NCBI GenBank assembly: GCA_963662175.1
Contig: OY759223.1
Coordinates: forward strand, 16,346,249-16,410,248
DNA length: 64,000 bases
Reading direction: 5' to 3'
Source: Aradus depressus
Lineage: Eukaryota > Arthropoda > Insecta > Hemiptera > Aradidae
The notes under the pieces were generated by a model that had not been told where the DNA came from, did no database searches, and saw only the letters and a list, made by a program, of their open reading frames with translations. The stretch's first letter is position 1; every line of letters begins with the position of its first letter. The translations under genes were made by a program, and so were the position numbers. This document shows, in pieces, positions 1 through 10,113 of the stretch.

Positions 1-433
1 AATTATAAAGATGTGGGTTTCTCGATATTTGTAAAATTGTGTGTGTTCTCGGTTAAATCAACTTAATCTACTTATTTGAGGAATCATTCACGAAATGACT
101 GCATTTAACCATTTATTCACTACGGCTATTCCAAGTGAAGAGGGTGATTTCGGTTCAATCAACTTGCTCAACTTAAGAGAGGCATCATTCACGAGTATTT
201 CAAAAATTATGGTTAATAATTAGGTAAGTGATGGGGAATGATTAGGTAACTAAGGGAAAATCCGAGAAAATATTAATAATATTCATTTTCATTCACTCGT
301 ATAGATTTAGAAGGTATATGATTAATAATGATGAAAACATAATTTATTTATTCCAAAAACTGGATTTACACGATTAATGTAAAAATAAAAAAATGCTGCC
401 CTGAAAAGTTACGAATTTATTCCCTGTGACCAC
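1..433. repeat. 430-bp dispersed repeat, copy 1
   Basis: This block runs almost colinearly with 5559-6001. Shared landmarks include 'gaggaatcattcacgaaat', 'taagtgatggggaatgatta' and 'gccctgaaaagttacgaat'. The short terminal segment around 'ccctgtgaccacagaatt' also occurs inverted at 5425-5455, so it may be a terminal inverted repeat of the family. No coding potential is visible. The family is not recognised. Confidence 0.8.
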
Positions 434-658
434 AGAATTGTCTATGTCCCTAACCTTACCCTCCATAACGATACCAGGAAGAAAGATGACTTTCGAATAA
501 CTAAACATTGCTCTTCTCTTTTTGAGAAAAGTATAACTCATAATGGAATTAATTTATTTAATGCCCTTCCCCACGTCAATAGATACATGTTCATGTTAGA
601 GGAAACCCTTTACACGGAAACGGAATTTTATTCTCACTGTTCAAAAAGAATAAAATAA
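434..658 (+). pseudogene. CR1/L2-like LINE ORF2 C-terminus fragment
   Basis: This 74-codon open stretch has no start codon. It contains TRKKDDFRITKH, SLFEKSI and GINLFNALP before a TAA. The pattern of TR, a basic stretch, a short S-rich stretch, then LFN-LP corresponds to the last ~60 residues of CR1/L2-type ORF2 proteins. The intact LINE at 32721-35624 has HTRSRPSDLFIPSHRSS then LWNSLPPPIR at the same place. It would be the far C-terminus of a reverse-transcriptase polyprotein, outside the catalytic domains. Everything upstream is missing and replaced by an unrelated repeat, so this is a 5'-truncated dead copy. Family assignment is by motif order only. Confidence 0.55.
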
Positions 659-1147
659 CCACATAAAAAAAAAAAAAGCGTGTTTCATATCCAAAAACAT
701 TATTTGATACAAAGCTTTCATTTTTATTTTTTGGGGAGAATTCCTCCAAACCTTAAAGGTCAGTCGAATGTACGTTATTGTTTTTTTTATTAATTTATCA
801 TTTTTTATTTATTTAGACTTGTTTATTTATTCATTTATAATTGATTAATCTTTATATATATATTTTTTTTTCTTCATTTTTTGTTATAGTTACATTGTTT
901 TTCTTTTGTTTTTTCTATATCTCGCACATTGGGATCTGATGATGGGACGTAAGAACGTCCCGAAACATCGTTGGGATAAAGACACTTCCGAAGAGTTAAA
1001 AAAAAAAAATAGTTATCCTAATTTTTATAAAATTGAAAAATGTGTCTACTTATTATACCACTTGTATTAATTTGTTTATACACTCGCATCCTATGACGTA
1101 TCATATTACCGGTTTAACGGAAATAAATTTATTATTATTATTATTAA
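659..1147 (+). mobile_element. LINE-like 3' region with (ATT)n tail
   Basis: AT-rich sequence follows the truncated ORF and ends with 'aacggaaataaattt' plus ATT repeats (1125-1147). The same end occurs at 62620-62668, and the segment 966-1090 recurs diverged at 11985-12110. A microsatellite tail is typical of several non-LTR families. It may be the 3'UTR of the fragment at 434-658, or a second element joined to it. Confidence 0.5.
933..975 (+). ncRNA. Hammerhead-like ribozyme core (stem I weak)
   Basis: CTGATGA (936-942) is followed by one T, then a perfect 7-bp stem II GGGACGT/ACGTCCC (944-950 and 955-961, loop AAGA), then GAA and ACATCGT, a 2-bp stem III with H17 = T972. These are the conserved CUGANGA and GAA parts of a hammerhead. 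Flanking stem I pairing is poor (GAT against GGG), so this copy is probably inactive. It is related to the cores in the fold-back elements described further right. Confidence 0.45.
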
Positions 1148-1779
1148 TGACTCGGAATTTCCTTTTGTGATTGACCTCAGTATGTCCTATTTCTCCAAAT
1201 TTAACTCTAACCTTTGATTCACTTTTACTTAGATCTATTTGGCTAGTAGTGAGTGGTGATTGTGATGCTAGCTTTGGTCAGCCTCTCAAGATATCAAGGA
1301 CCCCTCTGGACGAGCGGGAGGTAGGGTATCCATCCCCTAGGAAGGCACCCATCTACCCCTAGCCTGACTTTTCAATTTACCTACATCCTACACTCCCTTC
1401 TTGCTCCTTCACAATCCTCCCTTCTTCCTGTTCACTCCCTATAAAAGCCCTCGGGGTTTTATTTAAGTGCCCATTCTACTTTTCTCTTCCTACCCACTTT
1501 TCTAATGTCTTCCTCACTCTCGACAACTCCAAGAGAAAAATATTACCCTTGTTACAAACAGTTCTTTTCCACCTCTTGAGAGTTTTACAAAGTCATTCCA
1601 GTATGCAAATCTCAAAATAGGATTATCATATTTCTTGTCTGTCACCTTGTAGACTTCCGTTTTATTTTCATTTTTATTTTTTACATCTTGCTTGTGCGGA
1701 AATCCGAGATCGTGTTTTCAATAGAATTTTACATTTAAAGTCCCTGACAATTTTTTTAGACATAAAAAAGTATAGGGGA
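1148..1779. other. Unassigned segment
   Basis: No recognised gene. It contains a relatively GC-rich block (1260-1360) with a 63-codon open frame that resembles nothing known to me, a pyrimidine-rich tract (1380-1520) and a TATA-like 'ctataaaagcc' at about 1440. It could be a diverged LTR or transposon promoter, but no second copy was found in the window. Confidence 0.3.
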
Positions 1780-2262
1780 AGTAATCGGTCAGAAATTCGA
1801 AGTTGAGTTTTTACTGGTATTACATGTTTTTCAACACCCTGATTTCAAAAATGAAAAAAAAAATCTGTGTGTGAACACGATATCTCGCTATAGTGTGAAA
1901 GCATCATTACGTAATTTTATATGTATATCCAGACACCCATAAGGACGTCACCAGGCAGAAATTCGACATTGAATTTTCCCCAAAATTGCATGTTTTCCGA
2001 CCCCCTGATTCTAAAAAGGAAGATAGAATTTGTATCGAAACAAACTTTTATATGTCTATCCAGAACCTCATAAGGACGACACCTAATGATTTTCAGCCAT
2101 ATGATCAGAGGGGGTCAACTGAAAGTCTTTAATAACTGCCGATGTATTGAATGTATTGACACAAAATTTAGCATGAGGATTCTGAATTCTTTGTGTAAGT
2201 CAACTATTAATTTTGTTGAAAGAGAAAAAACGTAATTGAATATTTCGTGTATATATGTTCAG
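1780..2262 (+). repeat. MR modular repeat block
   Basis: MR family landmarks are present: 'agtataggggaagtaatcgg', 'gtatatccagacacccataa', 'aaggacgacacctaatgatt', 'aactgccgatgtattgaatg', 'aatttagcatgaggattctg', 'gtcaactattaattttg'. Near-repeated submodules (start of 'atatgt..atcca') are spaced about 110-150 bp. No open frame. The same succession is seen in both orientations at roughly twenty places in the window. Confidence 0.75.
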
Positions 2263-3041
2263 GCCTACATTATGTTGTGGTCAGTAGGGGATTAGCGGAC
2301 GTAAGTCTTACCCCCTCTCTGAACGGACTAGGTCCTAAGTTCAGTTTTGGACCCTGCGTCAATGTGTGTGGTTGAAGCCGGTCGTTCTCGTGTTGAATTC
2401 GACTTATAAAGTCAGCTCGTGTGTTAGGCTCAAGAGTTTGTGTGAGTCTAGGACCCAGTGCCAACCTAGTTCTCGTGACAGAAGTACTGTCTTATAAGCC
2501 GTATTGTGTGCAGTTATTGGTTACTCAGTGTGTGAAAGTACATGTGGTACTTCGCTTCTTATGTAGTTTCCATCGTGGGAAACCGTTCATAACGCGTTAA
2601 TTACGTTTTCTCAGTTTATGTTTGCTTATAGACAAACGAGCAGTCAAGCCTTTTTCTATTTAATATAAGCCTGCCCAGGCACTATATATTAATACAATAT
2701 ATCATTGTTTCCCCCCTTATTATGTACCTTATAGATGGGGCTAAATCTAGTTTCAAGAGAGCCACGAATCCGTGAGTACATAATTATGTGTTTTAAGAAA
2801 TATTAAAAGAACCCATCGAATACAGTCCACTCAGAAAGGGCCATGTTGTGCGTAGACAATCCAAAAATATGGACATTAAATATTTTAAAATGTTTCAAGT
2901 AAAAATGATAAATGAAAGCAATACCACTTAAGGAAGGGTGTGGACCACCTGACATGGGCAGCCAATCGGTGTGAAGGAAAATCCCGCCGGAAGAATGGCG
3001 GGAGAGGGGGACGAACCCAGCTAGGCTTCACTTAGCTAGTC
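2263..3041. other. Unassigned segment between MR and SINE-A
   Basis: No gene or known repeat recognised. GC content is somewhat higher than average at 2280-2480. AT-rich stretches follow, and there is a short GC-rich block (2930-3040) immediately before the SINE. Confidence 0.3.
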
Positions 3042-3288
3042 GAGGGCGCCGGTAGCTCAGTGGTATGCGTGCTTGGCTTCTGAGCTCAAGAACGTGGGTT
3101 CGAAACCCGACTGAGGCCCTTAGTTTATTTTATCTGGGAGGTAAAATAAACTTAAGCACGCCGCAAAAATTTAGGGTAGGCACAATTTAGGACTCCCCCA
3201 GTAGAGTCGGACTCATATTCACCATTGACAAAAGAGCGCTCTGGTAGTAGGCGATATGACTTCGTAGTTAAAGACCGGGCATGAGTCA
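3042..3288 (+). mobile_element. SINE-A copy (tRNA-derived), internal deletion
   Basis: The tRNA-like head starts GGCGCCGGTAGCTCAGTGG (A box) and continues to a B box GGGTTCGAAACCC at about 3097-3109. The body then runs to 'gcacgccg', jumps to 'aaaatttagggtagg', and ends '..gggcatgagtcac'. About 90 nt of the body found in full copies (for example 41441-41779) is missing. The pol III internal promoter boxes look intact, so the head could still be transcribed. Confidence 0.85.
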
Positions 3289-3414
3289 CCTTCGCAGAGG
3301 AAGGTTCACTTCTTCAGACAATTTCGAGAAGGATAGACATGTTGGAGGAGCTCTCAACCGTTTTGAGGTGTGAGTTGTAGAACTTTGTGTCAGTATAATT
3401 TTTATTATATGAAA

Positions 3415-3710
3415 AAGAAAAGGAGTCAGTAGAATATTGAAGAAATCCGACCCCAGCAGAAATCGCGGTAGACAACGCAACGCAGCAAGGTACCTGTAGA
3501 TTATAAGTAATACGCAAATGTATTCTAGGATAGTTGTATAGAAAAGGATTCTGATGAATAATCATAAATACATATGAATAATGCTTTCAGCAAATATATT
3601 TATTAAAATAATCATGGAGTAAGTTTCTTTTTGTGTATTTTCCAATCCTCATGTCATCTTAGTTTTTCAAAACTGTTAGTAATCTTGGCGAACCCACGAA
3701 ACAAATAAGA
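3415..3710. repeat. Dispersed repeat, inverted copy at 20390-20670
   Basis: Segments such as 'cctcatgtcatcttag', 'tcagcaaatatattta', 'gcagaaatcgcggtagacaa' and 'aaggtacctgtaga' match the reverse complement of 20390-20670 in the same order. No coding potential. Family unknown. Confidence 0.65.
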
Positions 3711-3751
3711 AATAGAATTAACAATAAGAATAATAATAGTGAAGAAAAAGA

Positions 3752-4560
3752 GAAAATAAATAATTACAAACTGCATCCCTGGTGAGGATAAAGTTAAACT
3801 AAATAATTATAATTATAAACAATAATTACATTTGTTGTGCGATTACATTGACATAAAAACATAAAAATTCCACAGAAAATAAATAATTACAAATTTCATC
3901 CCTGGTGAGGATAAAGCTAAACTAAATAATTATAATTATAAACAATAATTACATTCGTTGTGGGGTTAAATTGACATAAAAACATAAAAATTCCATAGAA
4001 AATAAATAATTACAAATTGCATCCCTGGTGAGGATAAAGTTAAACTAAATTATAATTATAAACAATAATTACATTCGTTGTGTGGTTAAATTGACATAAA
4101 AACATAAAAATTCCACAGAAAATAAATAATTACAAATTGCATCCCTGGTGAGGATAAAGTTAAACTAAATAATTATAATTGATGGGGTTAGAAGCAAAGG
4201 GATGTGACAATTCGGCTGAAATAGAGATATGTGTGTTAACATCTTCCTTGGCACCTACCCTGACTACTGGCTAATGATCAGAACGATTTTTAGTACCAGT
4301 AATGCTGTTAACTAGTGGAAAATATCTGAGTAATACCTGCATTTACGATGTTACTATAATTTTGAAGGTAATTATCTCGAAATTACTACAATAATTACAT
4401 TCGTTGTGGGATTACATTGACATAAAAACATAAAAATTCCATAGAAAATAAATAATTACAAATTGCATCCCTTGTGAGGATAAAGTTAAACTAAGTAATT
4501 ATAATTATAAAAAATAATTACATTCGTTGTGGGATTACATTGACATAAAAACATAAAAAT
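3752..4560. repeat. ~122-bp tandem repeat, five copies with an interruption
   Basis: Landmark 'gcatccctggtgaggat' recurs near 3773, 3896, 4018, 4138 and 4463, giving a period of 120-122 bp. Each unit holds 'aataaataattacaaatt', 'ttacattcgttgtg' and 'acataaaaattcca'. Between 4181 and about 4375 a ~195-bp unrelated segment interrupts the array, then the phase resumes. The units are more than 90% alike by eye, so the array is young or homogenised. Confidence 0.85.
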
Positions 4561-5096
4561 TCCACGGGAAACTCAAGATGGAATTTCTGTCCGATTACAT
4601 AACTTCTCCAATACCTGTGGAGCCTTCCTGAGTCATGTCTCTTTAGGAGGGTATTGTTCCTTATTTCCTTGCCGACTGGAGTTGAGTCAGGACGGTACTC
4701 TGAAGGTGAAGATATTGACAAGGTTCGGATGGTACTGTCTAGGTCCTGCTAAGTCCTGCTAATCCTGTCCTACAGGTCCCCTATTGAACGGGTCTTCCTG
4801 ATCCTCCATCCTCTAGGTTCCCCTTAAGCCTCCAGCTCCTTCCTGCCTCTACAGCTAATGATACCACTCTTGAAAGCTATCCTCTTCAATTAGACAAACA
4901 CTTCTAAGACCCCTACACTATAAGTGGCTCTTTTCTACAAGACTTTTTCAACATGAAAGAAAAAAAACTGATTTGCATAAAACTAATTTGTAATCATTCT
5001 TTGGTTGATAGTCTAAATTACTATAATGTAATATATGATATTATCTGTACCGTAATATTATAATATTATATTTATACAGAGAAATCTCACGTAGTT
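4561..5096. other. MR end fragment followed by unassigned sequence
   Basis: The first ~60 bp ('ggaatttctgtccgattaca', 'taacttctcc') are an MR terminus in minus orientation, joined directly to the last tandem unit. The rest (4620-5096) is unassigned and includes a CT-rich tract at 4740-4860 and an AT-rich tract at 5030-5090. Confidence 0.4.
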
Positions 5097-5205
5097 AGTT
5101 ATTGTAACTCATGCCCGGGCTTTCACTAAGAGGTCATATTGTCTACTACCAGAGCGCTCTTTTGTCGCTCTGGTGGTCATGAGCACGACTCTATAAACAC
5201 TAAAT
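5097..5205 (-). mobile_element. SINE-A 3' fragment
   Basis: In plus orientation it reads 'actcatgcccgggctttca', 'ctactaccagagcgctct', 'gtggtcatgagc', the 3' third of SINE-A reversed. The tail is 'taactaac' type. The tRNA head is absent (5' truncated). Confidence 0.75.
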
Positions 5206-5558
5206 TTCGTTATACAATCGTTACATCGACAGTTATTAGGGTTTTTGAGTTAGACCCCGTCTTATCCATCACTTCCCTCTGACCAATTTGGCTTTAACGA
5301 CACGTCCGAAGGACGGAGTGCTCAAGATTTTTTGCAGATATTGTGCTGTTATGTCCAAAATACATATTTATTTTCTTTATTTTTAATTTTAAAAAATAAT
5401 ACTAATAATAAAAACCACCTGTGAACAATTCTATGGTCATAGGGAATAAGTTGTTAAGTCGTAAAATGGCCAAAATGAGTTAAGTGTACTGTGATGATCT
5501 CCCAAGTCATCTGCGCACTGTGAAGAAGTTGGGAGCTCAGGACTATAATATTTTCGGA
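5206..5558. repeat. MR fragment and AT-rich spacer
   Basis: 5206-5335 carries MR phrases ('cgttacatcgacagttatta', 'ggtttttgagttagacccc'). The rest is AT-rich. 5425-5455 is an inverted match to 418-437, the end of the 430-bp repeat. Confidence 0.5.
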
Positions 5559-6001
5559 ATTATAAAAATGTGGGTTTCTTGGGATCTCGTAAAATTGTGT
5601 ATGTTCTCTGTTAAATCAACTTAATCTACTTCTTTGAGGAATCATTCACGAAATAACTGCATTTAACCATTTATTCACTACGGCAGACTATTCCAAGTCA
5701 AGAGGGCGTTTTCGGTTAAATCAACTTAAGAGAGGCATCATTCACGTGTATTTCAAAAAGTATGGTTAATAATTAGGTAAGTGATGGGGAATGATTAGGT
5801 AACTAAGGGAAAATCCAAGAAAGGATCAACAATATTCATTTTCATTCACTTCTATAGATTTAGAAGGTATATGATTAATAATGATGCAAACATAATTTAT
5901 TATTTCCAAAAGCTGGATTTACACGATTAATGCAAAAGTAAAAAAGTGCTGCCCTGAAAAGTTACGAATTATACTCACCAATTGATTCCCTGTGACCACA
6001 G
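5559..6001. repeat. 430-bp dispersed repeat, copy 2
   Basis: Second copy of the block at 1-433, same orientation, with small indels. An extra 'atactcaccaattg' precedes the shared terminal 'attccctgtgaccacaga'. Sequence beyond 6001 differs from that beyond 433, so the repeat boundary lies here. Confidence 0.8.
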
Positions 6002-6593
6002 ATATTCAGTGCTAAATGCAGTGTGTACATCCTGAATGATGATTCCTCTTGGCTTCTACCAAATCACCACGACTGGATTTGCGATAGAGAGGGTCTGTCC
6101 AAAAGATGGTCAGCCCCGATCAAAGTGAACAATATTCGCGATTTTTATCCAAATGTTTGCATTAATTTATAACAAACGTCATATCAAACACCATCATTAA
6201 TAACGAAAAACAATCATTTATAAGCGATGGGGTTAGCGTTGTGCTTGTTAGAGATCAATTGACTTCAATTGTTATGCAAATTAGTTTGTTTAATCAGCAA
6301 GTACTAGTTTTGCATTTCGATTTCAAACTTTATCATGGATCCATTGTTAAAATTCCAGTCACAAGATCAGCATTGTTAAATAAAGTTCCTTGCCTCTTCA
6401 ACATTCAAAAAGTCATTTTTAAGTTCCCCAGCCATAAAAAGTATAGGGGAAGTTATGTATTCGTTCAGAAATTCGATGTTGAGATTCCACTGGAATTCCA
6501 AGTTTTCCAACCCATGGTTCCAAAAAAATGAAAAAGTGTGTGAATAGTTACATCTTCTAAGTAGAGGACCGCGGACATATTGTGGAATTTGTA
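6002..6593. other. Unassigned sequence with an MR fragment
   Basis: 6002-6240 is unrecognised. 6425-6535 is MR ('aagtataggggaagttatg', 'cagaaattcgatgttgag') with a 96-codon open frame running through it that has no protein similarity I recognise and is probably chance. 6557-6593 matches the first ~35 bp of the fold-back element at 53694 ('gcggacatattgtgg'). Confidence 0.45.
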
Positions 6594-6822
6594 ATAAATA
6601 AATAAAACAAACTTATTTTTTGAAATATTGTCTATTCCACTAAAGATATTTATAAAACTACCGGTTTCGGCCTCACACCATCGTCAGGTCTAGTTATGAA
6701 CATAATTAATAATTCATAACTAGACCTGACGATGGTGTGAGGACGAAACCGGTAGTTTTATATATTTATATCTTTAGTGGAATAGACAATATTTCAAAAA
6801 TATGTTTGTTTTATTTATGTAT
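6594..6822. mobile_element. Fold-back element A with paired hammerhead-like cores
   Basis: Two ~105-bp arms are near-perfect reverse complements around a centre at about 6706 ('gttatgaa'/'ttcataac'). Each arm contains the CTGACGA..GAAACCGGT core (plus strand at 6721-6760, minus strand at 6657-6693). It is the same family as element B at 53694-54083 but lacks B's spacer. No clear target-site duplication was found. The layout recalls inverted pseudo-LTRs of Penelope-like elements, though no reverse transcriptase gene is present. Confidence 0.8.
6721..6760 (+). ncRNA. Hammerhead-like ribozyme, family A/B
   Basis: Core CTGACGA at 6726-6732, one extra T, stem II loop region, GAA at 6745-6747, palindromic stem III ACCGGT (6748-6753), and A6754 as the nucleotide before the predicted cleavage site. 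Stem I is GAC (6723-6725) against GTT (6755-6757). Stem II is damaged in this arm (GGAC instead of GGCC), while the opposite arm keeps GGCC. With a zero-loop palindromic stem III, activity would be expected mainly from a dimer. Confidence 0.6.
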
Positions 6823-7190
6823 GTATTTTGTTGATAACATTTATTAAATTGACAAATATGTACATACTTTACTAGTTAAGTGCTCATTTCCCGATAAGAC
6901 GATATGTATTTATTATAATTTATTTATAGGATATTAGAGAAGTAATAAAATATTGTATTAGCGCTCCCTTCATTATAAATACAATGTACATATATATGTA
7001 CAATAAAAATACATAAAAGATTCGTGATTTACGGAATTATTATGTGCTCGTAAATACACATGGCTCATATAATTGATAATCTAATAATTGATCGTTAATT
7101 TTTAACATATTTGATATTATTTTGCGAGCGCCGGATAAGGGAGCGCGCCGGTTAACAGAACGAGGGATAAGGGAGAGTCTACTGTACTTT
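6823..7190. mobile_element. AT-rich sequence ending in a pogo/Tigger-like terminus
   Basis: The right end, read on the minus strand from 7184, begins CAGTAGACTCTCCCTTATCC, the look of pogo/Tigger inverted ends, followed by a TA (7185-7186). The matching left end was not identified, so element length is unknown. The rest is AT-rich with no open frame. Confidence 0.4.
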
Positions 7191-7539
7191 AACTGGAGAA
7201 GTTAAGAAGATAATTTAAACTCTAAAATTAGTTGTTGTAGATAATAGAACTATCAAGAACAGAGAACAATTTTTGAATGCTAATTTGAAGAAGTTGAATT
7301 GGTAGGCATTTTAAGCGCAATTCTTGGGGGAGGGGGGAGGGGGGGGGGGGGAAGGCAGGAGGGTACAAAGGCAGTGTGACTCCAAACTCTGCCATGCCCA
7401 CTTTTGCCATGCAAATTGCCAATTATTCTCTGAGCTGCCTATTGTCCACCGATTTGCATTTTAATTGAACCTCTTTTTGTCACAAATGTAAGCAGACATT
7501 GGCCTCCAGTCACTTTCCAGTTATATGAGAAAGAAATTC

Positions 7540-7573
<34 letters not shown>

Positions 7574-7593
7574 TTCCACTATATTATGAAGTA
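7191..7593. other. Unassigned; G-rich and poly-T tracts
   Basis: Contains an impure poly-G run (about 7324-7352) and a ~31-nt poly-T (about 7540-7570). A minus-strand open frame over the G tract is a low-complexity artefact. Nothing else recognised. Confidence 0.4.
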
Positions 7594-8361
7594 CGAGGTG
7601 TGTTCAAAAAATAACAGGAATTTTCGGTATTTGAAAATAATTTTATTCGTCTATTATATCCACTTCAAAATAGTCCTCATTAGATATTATATACACTTAT
7701 GCCAGCGCTTCTTCCAATTCCCTAAACACTTCTGGAACTCATTGGGATAGCATTTAGCTCTCTCAGCAATGCACGTTTAATCTCATTTATGCTTGTGAAA
7801 CGACAGCCCTTTAAGGTTCTATTTATTGTTGGGAACAGAAAAAAGTCACATGGAGCCATGGCTGGGGCATCATTACAGTGTTGTTTTTGGCCAAAAATTC
7901 ACCAACAAGCAATGAAGTGTGAGCAGATGCATTATCATGGTGCAAAAGCCATGAATTGTTTCGCCACAAATCCGGGTTTTTTTCCGGATTGCTTCACGCA
8001 AACGGCATTGCATTTGTAGCTAGTACTCCTTATTGATCGTTTGACCTTGTGACAAGAACTCATGGTGCACTATGCCGTTAAAATCGAAAAACACAGTGAG
8101 CATGACCTTCACATTCGACCGCTTCTTGGAAACCCTAGTTTCACTCATAGCATCCCGAGATCACTCGGCGTAAGGAGCCGGGAAAACATAGAGTGATGTG
8201 ACCGACCCCCCTAAGGGGTCAGGAGCACCCGAAAGAAAAAAAAAAAAAAAAAAAGTTTCACTCATAGCAGACTCACCAAAAGCAATATTTAACATTTCTA
8301 AAACTTTGCTGCACTTTATTCAATTATTTTAGTAAAATTTAATGCAAATTCTCTGATCCAT
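7594..8361 (-). pseudogene. Mariner-family transposase pseudogene
   Basis: Reading minus, an ATG at 8361 opens MDQRICIKF, followed after stops by EMLNIAFGESAMSETRV, the start of an irritans-type mariner transposase. The frame then jumps to VMLTVFFDFNGIVHHEF, EYYLQMQCRLREAI, APCDFFLFP and ELNAIP, ending with FGNWKKRWHKCI-like remains. Most of the N-terminal DNA-binding half after the first ~40 residues is deleted, and several frameshifts and stops follow. The catalytic-domain blocks around FDFNG and CDFFLFP are recognisable. At the 3' side an inverted end 'cgaggtgtgttcaaaaa' follows a TA at 7592. A 101-nt poly-A-tailed insert (8153-8253) interrupts the gene. Confidence 0.85.
8153..8253 (+). 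mobile_element. 101-nt poly-A-tailed retro-insert in mariner
   Basis: The insert is flanked by perfect 16-bp direct repeats 'agtttcactcatagca' (8137-8152 and 8254-8269). It starts 'tcccgagatcactcggcg', contains a hairpin GACCCC/GGGGTC, and ends 'cacccgaaag' plus about 20 A. Removal restores a continuous mariner reading. It is either the extreme 3' end of a LINE or a retro-copied small RNA; which one cannot be told here. Confidence 0.8.
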
Positions 8362-8570
8362 TTTGTAAACAAATAAATAATCGCCGGACGTACCAAAACA
8401 CATGTAACCTCTTCGACTGCTGACATCAGACTAAACATCCGGTTCGGCTAACAATGTACAGATACTTTACAGACATGTTTACCAACACAGTTAATTTCTG
8501 ACGGGGTCCGGTCCCATCTAGTCCGGATTACCTGGACTCTACTGTATTTCCATCTGCATTTTTATATTAC
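8362..8570. mobile_element. Mariner 5' flank and pogo-like terminus
   Basis: 8362-8410 looks like the mariner 5'UTR. The stretch ending at 8544, read minus, begins CAGTAGAGTCCAGGTAATCC, a pogo/Tigger-like end with TA next to it (8545-8546). Its partner end was not found. Confidence 0.4.
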
Positions 8571-8800
8571 AGGTTAGGTTAGGTTATATGACTCATGCCC
8601 TGGCTTTAACTACGAGGTCGCCTACTAGCAGAAAGTCTTTCCTCGCTCTAGTGAACATGAGCCCGTCTCTACAGTGTGAATCATAAATGTTGCCTACTTT
8701 AAATTTTTTATTCACCTAGGGTGAGTCTTTAAGGAGTACCCGAAATCGTATAGGCTCGGGACCATTGCTTAATATCTCATCCAAATTACGGTGGAAGGTT
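8571..8800 (-). mobile_element. SINE-A copy, diverged, TTAGG-type tail
   Basis: 'ggttaggttaggtta' directly precedes 'tgactcatgcc', so on the SINE strand the tail is a run of AACCT units. Body phrases are present but diverged. It is truncated before the tRNA head. Confidence 0.7.
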
Positions 8801-8879
8801 TTTCCACTTAAGAAAACCTAAGCTGTGCTACCGACGTCCTCAAGACCCTACTTGAAATGTCCTAGGTCCCTTAATCTTC

Positions 8880-9660
8880 ATATTAAATTTTGTATCGTAA
8901 CATTCATTACATCGACAGTTATTTGAATATTTGAGTCGATCTTCCCTTAGATCGATCTCGCGGAAAGTTAATAGTTGTCATCCTTATGAGGTTTTGAATT
9001 TAAATATAAAATTTCATGTCGATATATTCGTTATTTAGGCACATATTGAAGAGCGCTAATACGCTCATACTAAATTATGTTTTGTGTTTGTCTCGAATTG
9101 AACAAATGGGCAGCTACTACGGTTTTTGAATTGAGCCCCATCCCCCTGAACTCCCTTACCCTTCTGTCGATTCAGCTGAAAATTGATATGAAAATTTCGT
9201 ATCGATACATTCATTCTATCGGTAGTTATTAGAGCTTTTATGGTAAGCTTCTCCCCAAATCCTTCACCTTTGGTCGATTTGGCTGAAAAACAATAGGTAT
9301 CGTTGATAGAGGGTTCTGAATTCACATATAAAATTTCGTGTCGAAACAAAAATAACAGAGAACACAAAATAACAGATTTATCTGTCTGTTTCAGGTGAAG
9401 GGACTGTACCGATCTCAGTCCCGAACCAAGCGAGTGGATTCCTCTCTTTGCAGACAAAACTAGGATGCAGTTCAGAGTTATGCCCTACGAGAGCTGCAAC
9501 TGGTTATATATATCGACATGAAATATATCGACAGACACATAGATGGACCGACATTTTTTTTTTCACATTTGAAATCTAGAGGTCGGAAAATTGGAAATTC
9601 CGATTAAAAACTCAGTATCGAATTTTTGACCGATTACATAACTTCTCCTATACTTCGTCT
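8880..9660 (-). repeat. Large MR modular block
   Basis: Several submodules follow one another: 'aaatttcgtgtcgatacatt' type phrases at about 9010, 9195 and 9330, 'gaggttttgaatttaaatat', 'tcgaccgattacataacttc'-like end at about 9630. The 130-codon minus-strand open frame (9065-9457) lies entirely in the repeat and has no recognisable domain, so it is regarded as fortuitous. The block ends with the 'ttacataacttctcctatac' terminus. Confidence 0.7.
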
Positions 9661-9789
9661 AGCTGGGGAGTAAAAAGTCGGTGAATCATCGGCAATGTAC
9701 CTCCCCAGCACAAATAAATCAATGAGATGTTCCGATTCGAACCCCTCTCCTCTGTTCCTTCTCTTCCTTTCGACCGATTTCGCGGAACA
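9661..9789. other. MR remnant spacer
   Basis: Contains 'ggtgaatcatcggcaatgta', an MR terminal phrase, joined to a diverged MR start. No gene. Confidence 0.4.
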
Positions 9790-10113
9790 TTAATAGATGC
9801 ATTTATTTCAACTAAGAGGTCATATCGCCTACAACCAGAGCGCTCATTCGTCACTCTGGTGGACATGAGCCCGATTCTACTGTGAAAGTCCTAAATTTTG
9901 CCTGCCCTAAATTATTATTCACCTAGAGCAGGGATCTTTAACGAGTACCTGACATCGTACTCTGGATCATCGCTTAACGTCCCATCCGAAGGACGGCGTG
10001 CTTAAGTTTATTTTACCTCACAGATAAAATAAAGTAAGGGCTCCGGCCGGGTTTCGAACCCACGATCTTGAGCTCTGAAGGCAAGCACGCATACCACTGA
10101 GCTAGCGGCGCCC
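9790..10113 (-). mobile_element. SINE-A copy, nearly full
   Basis: Complete body plus the tRNA-like head: B box as 'gggtttcgaacccac' (about 10049) and A box as 'ccactgagctagcgg' (about 10094), ending 'cgcccc'. The last part of the 3' tail is replaced ('ttatttcaactaagagg'). Confidence 0.85.

Noticed and set aside
5097..5205. Inverted repeat 'gagcgctct..' as a regulatory operator
   Set aside because: It is the conserved internal palindrome of the SINE-A 3' region, present in all copies.
8159..8170. 'gatcactcggc' looks like the 5.8S rRNA start
   Set aside because: The similarity ends after about 11 nt and the following sequence is not 5.8S.
9065..9457. 130-codon minus-strand frame
   Set aside because: Entirely within the MR repeat, not conserved as a frame in other MR copies, no domain.
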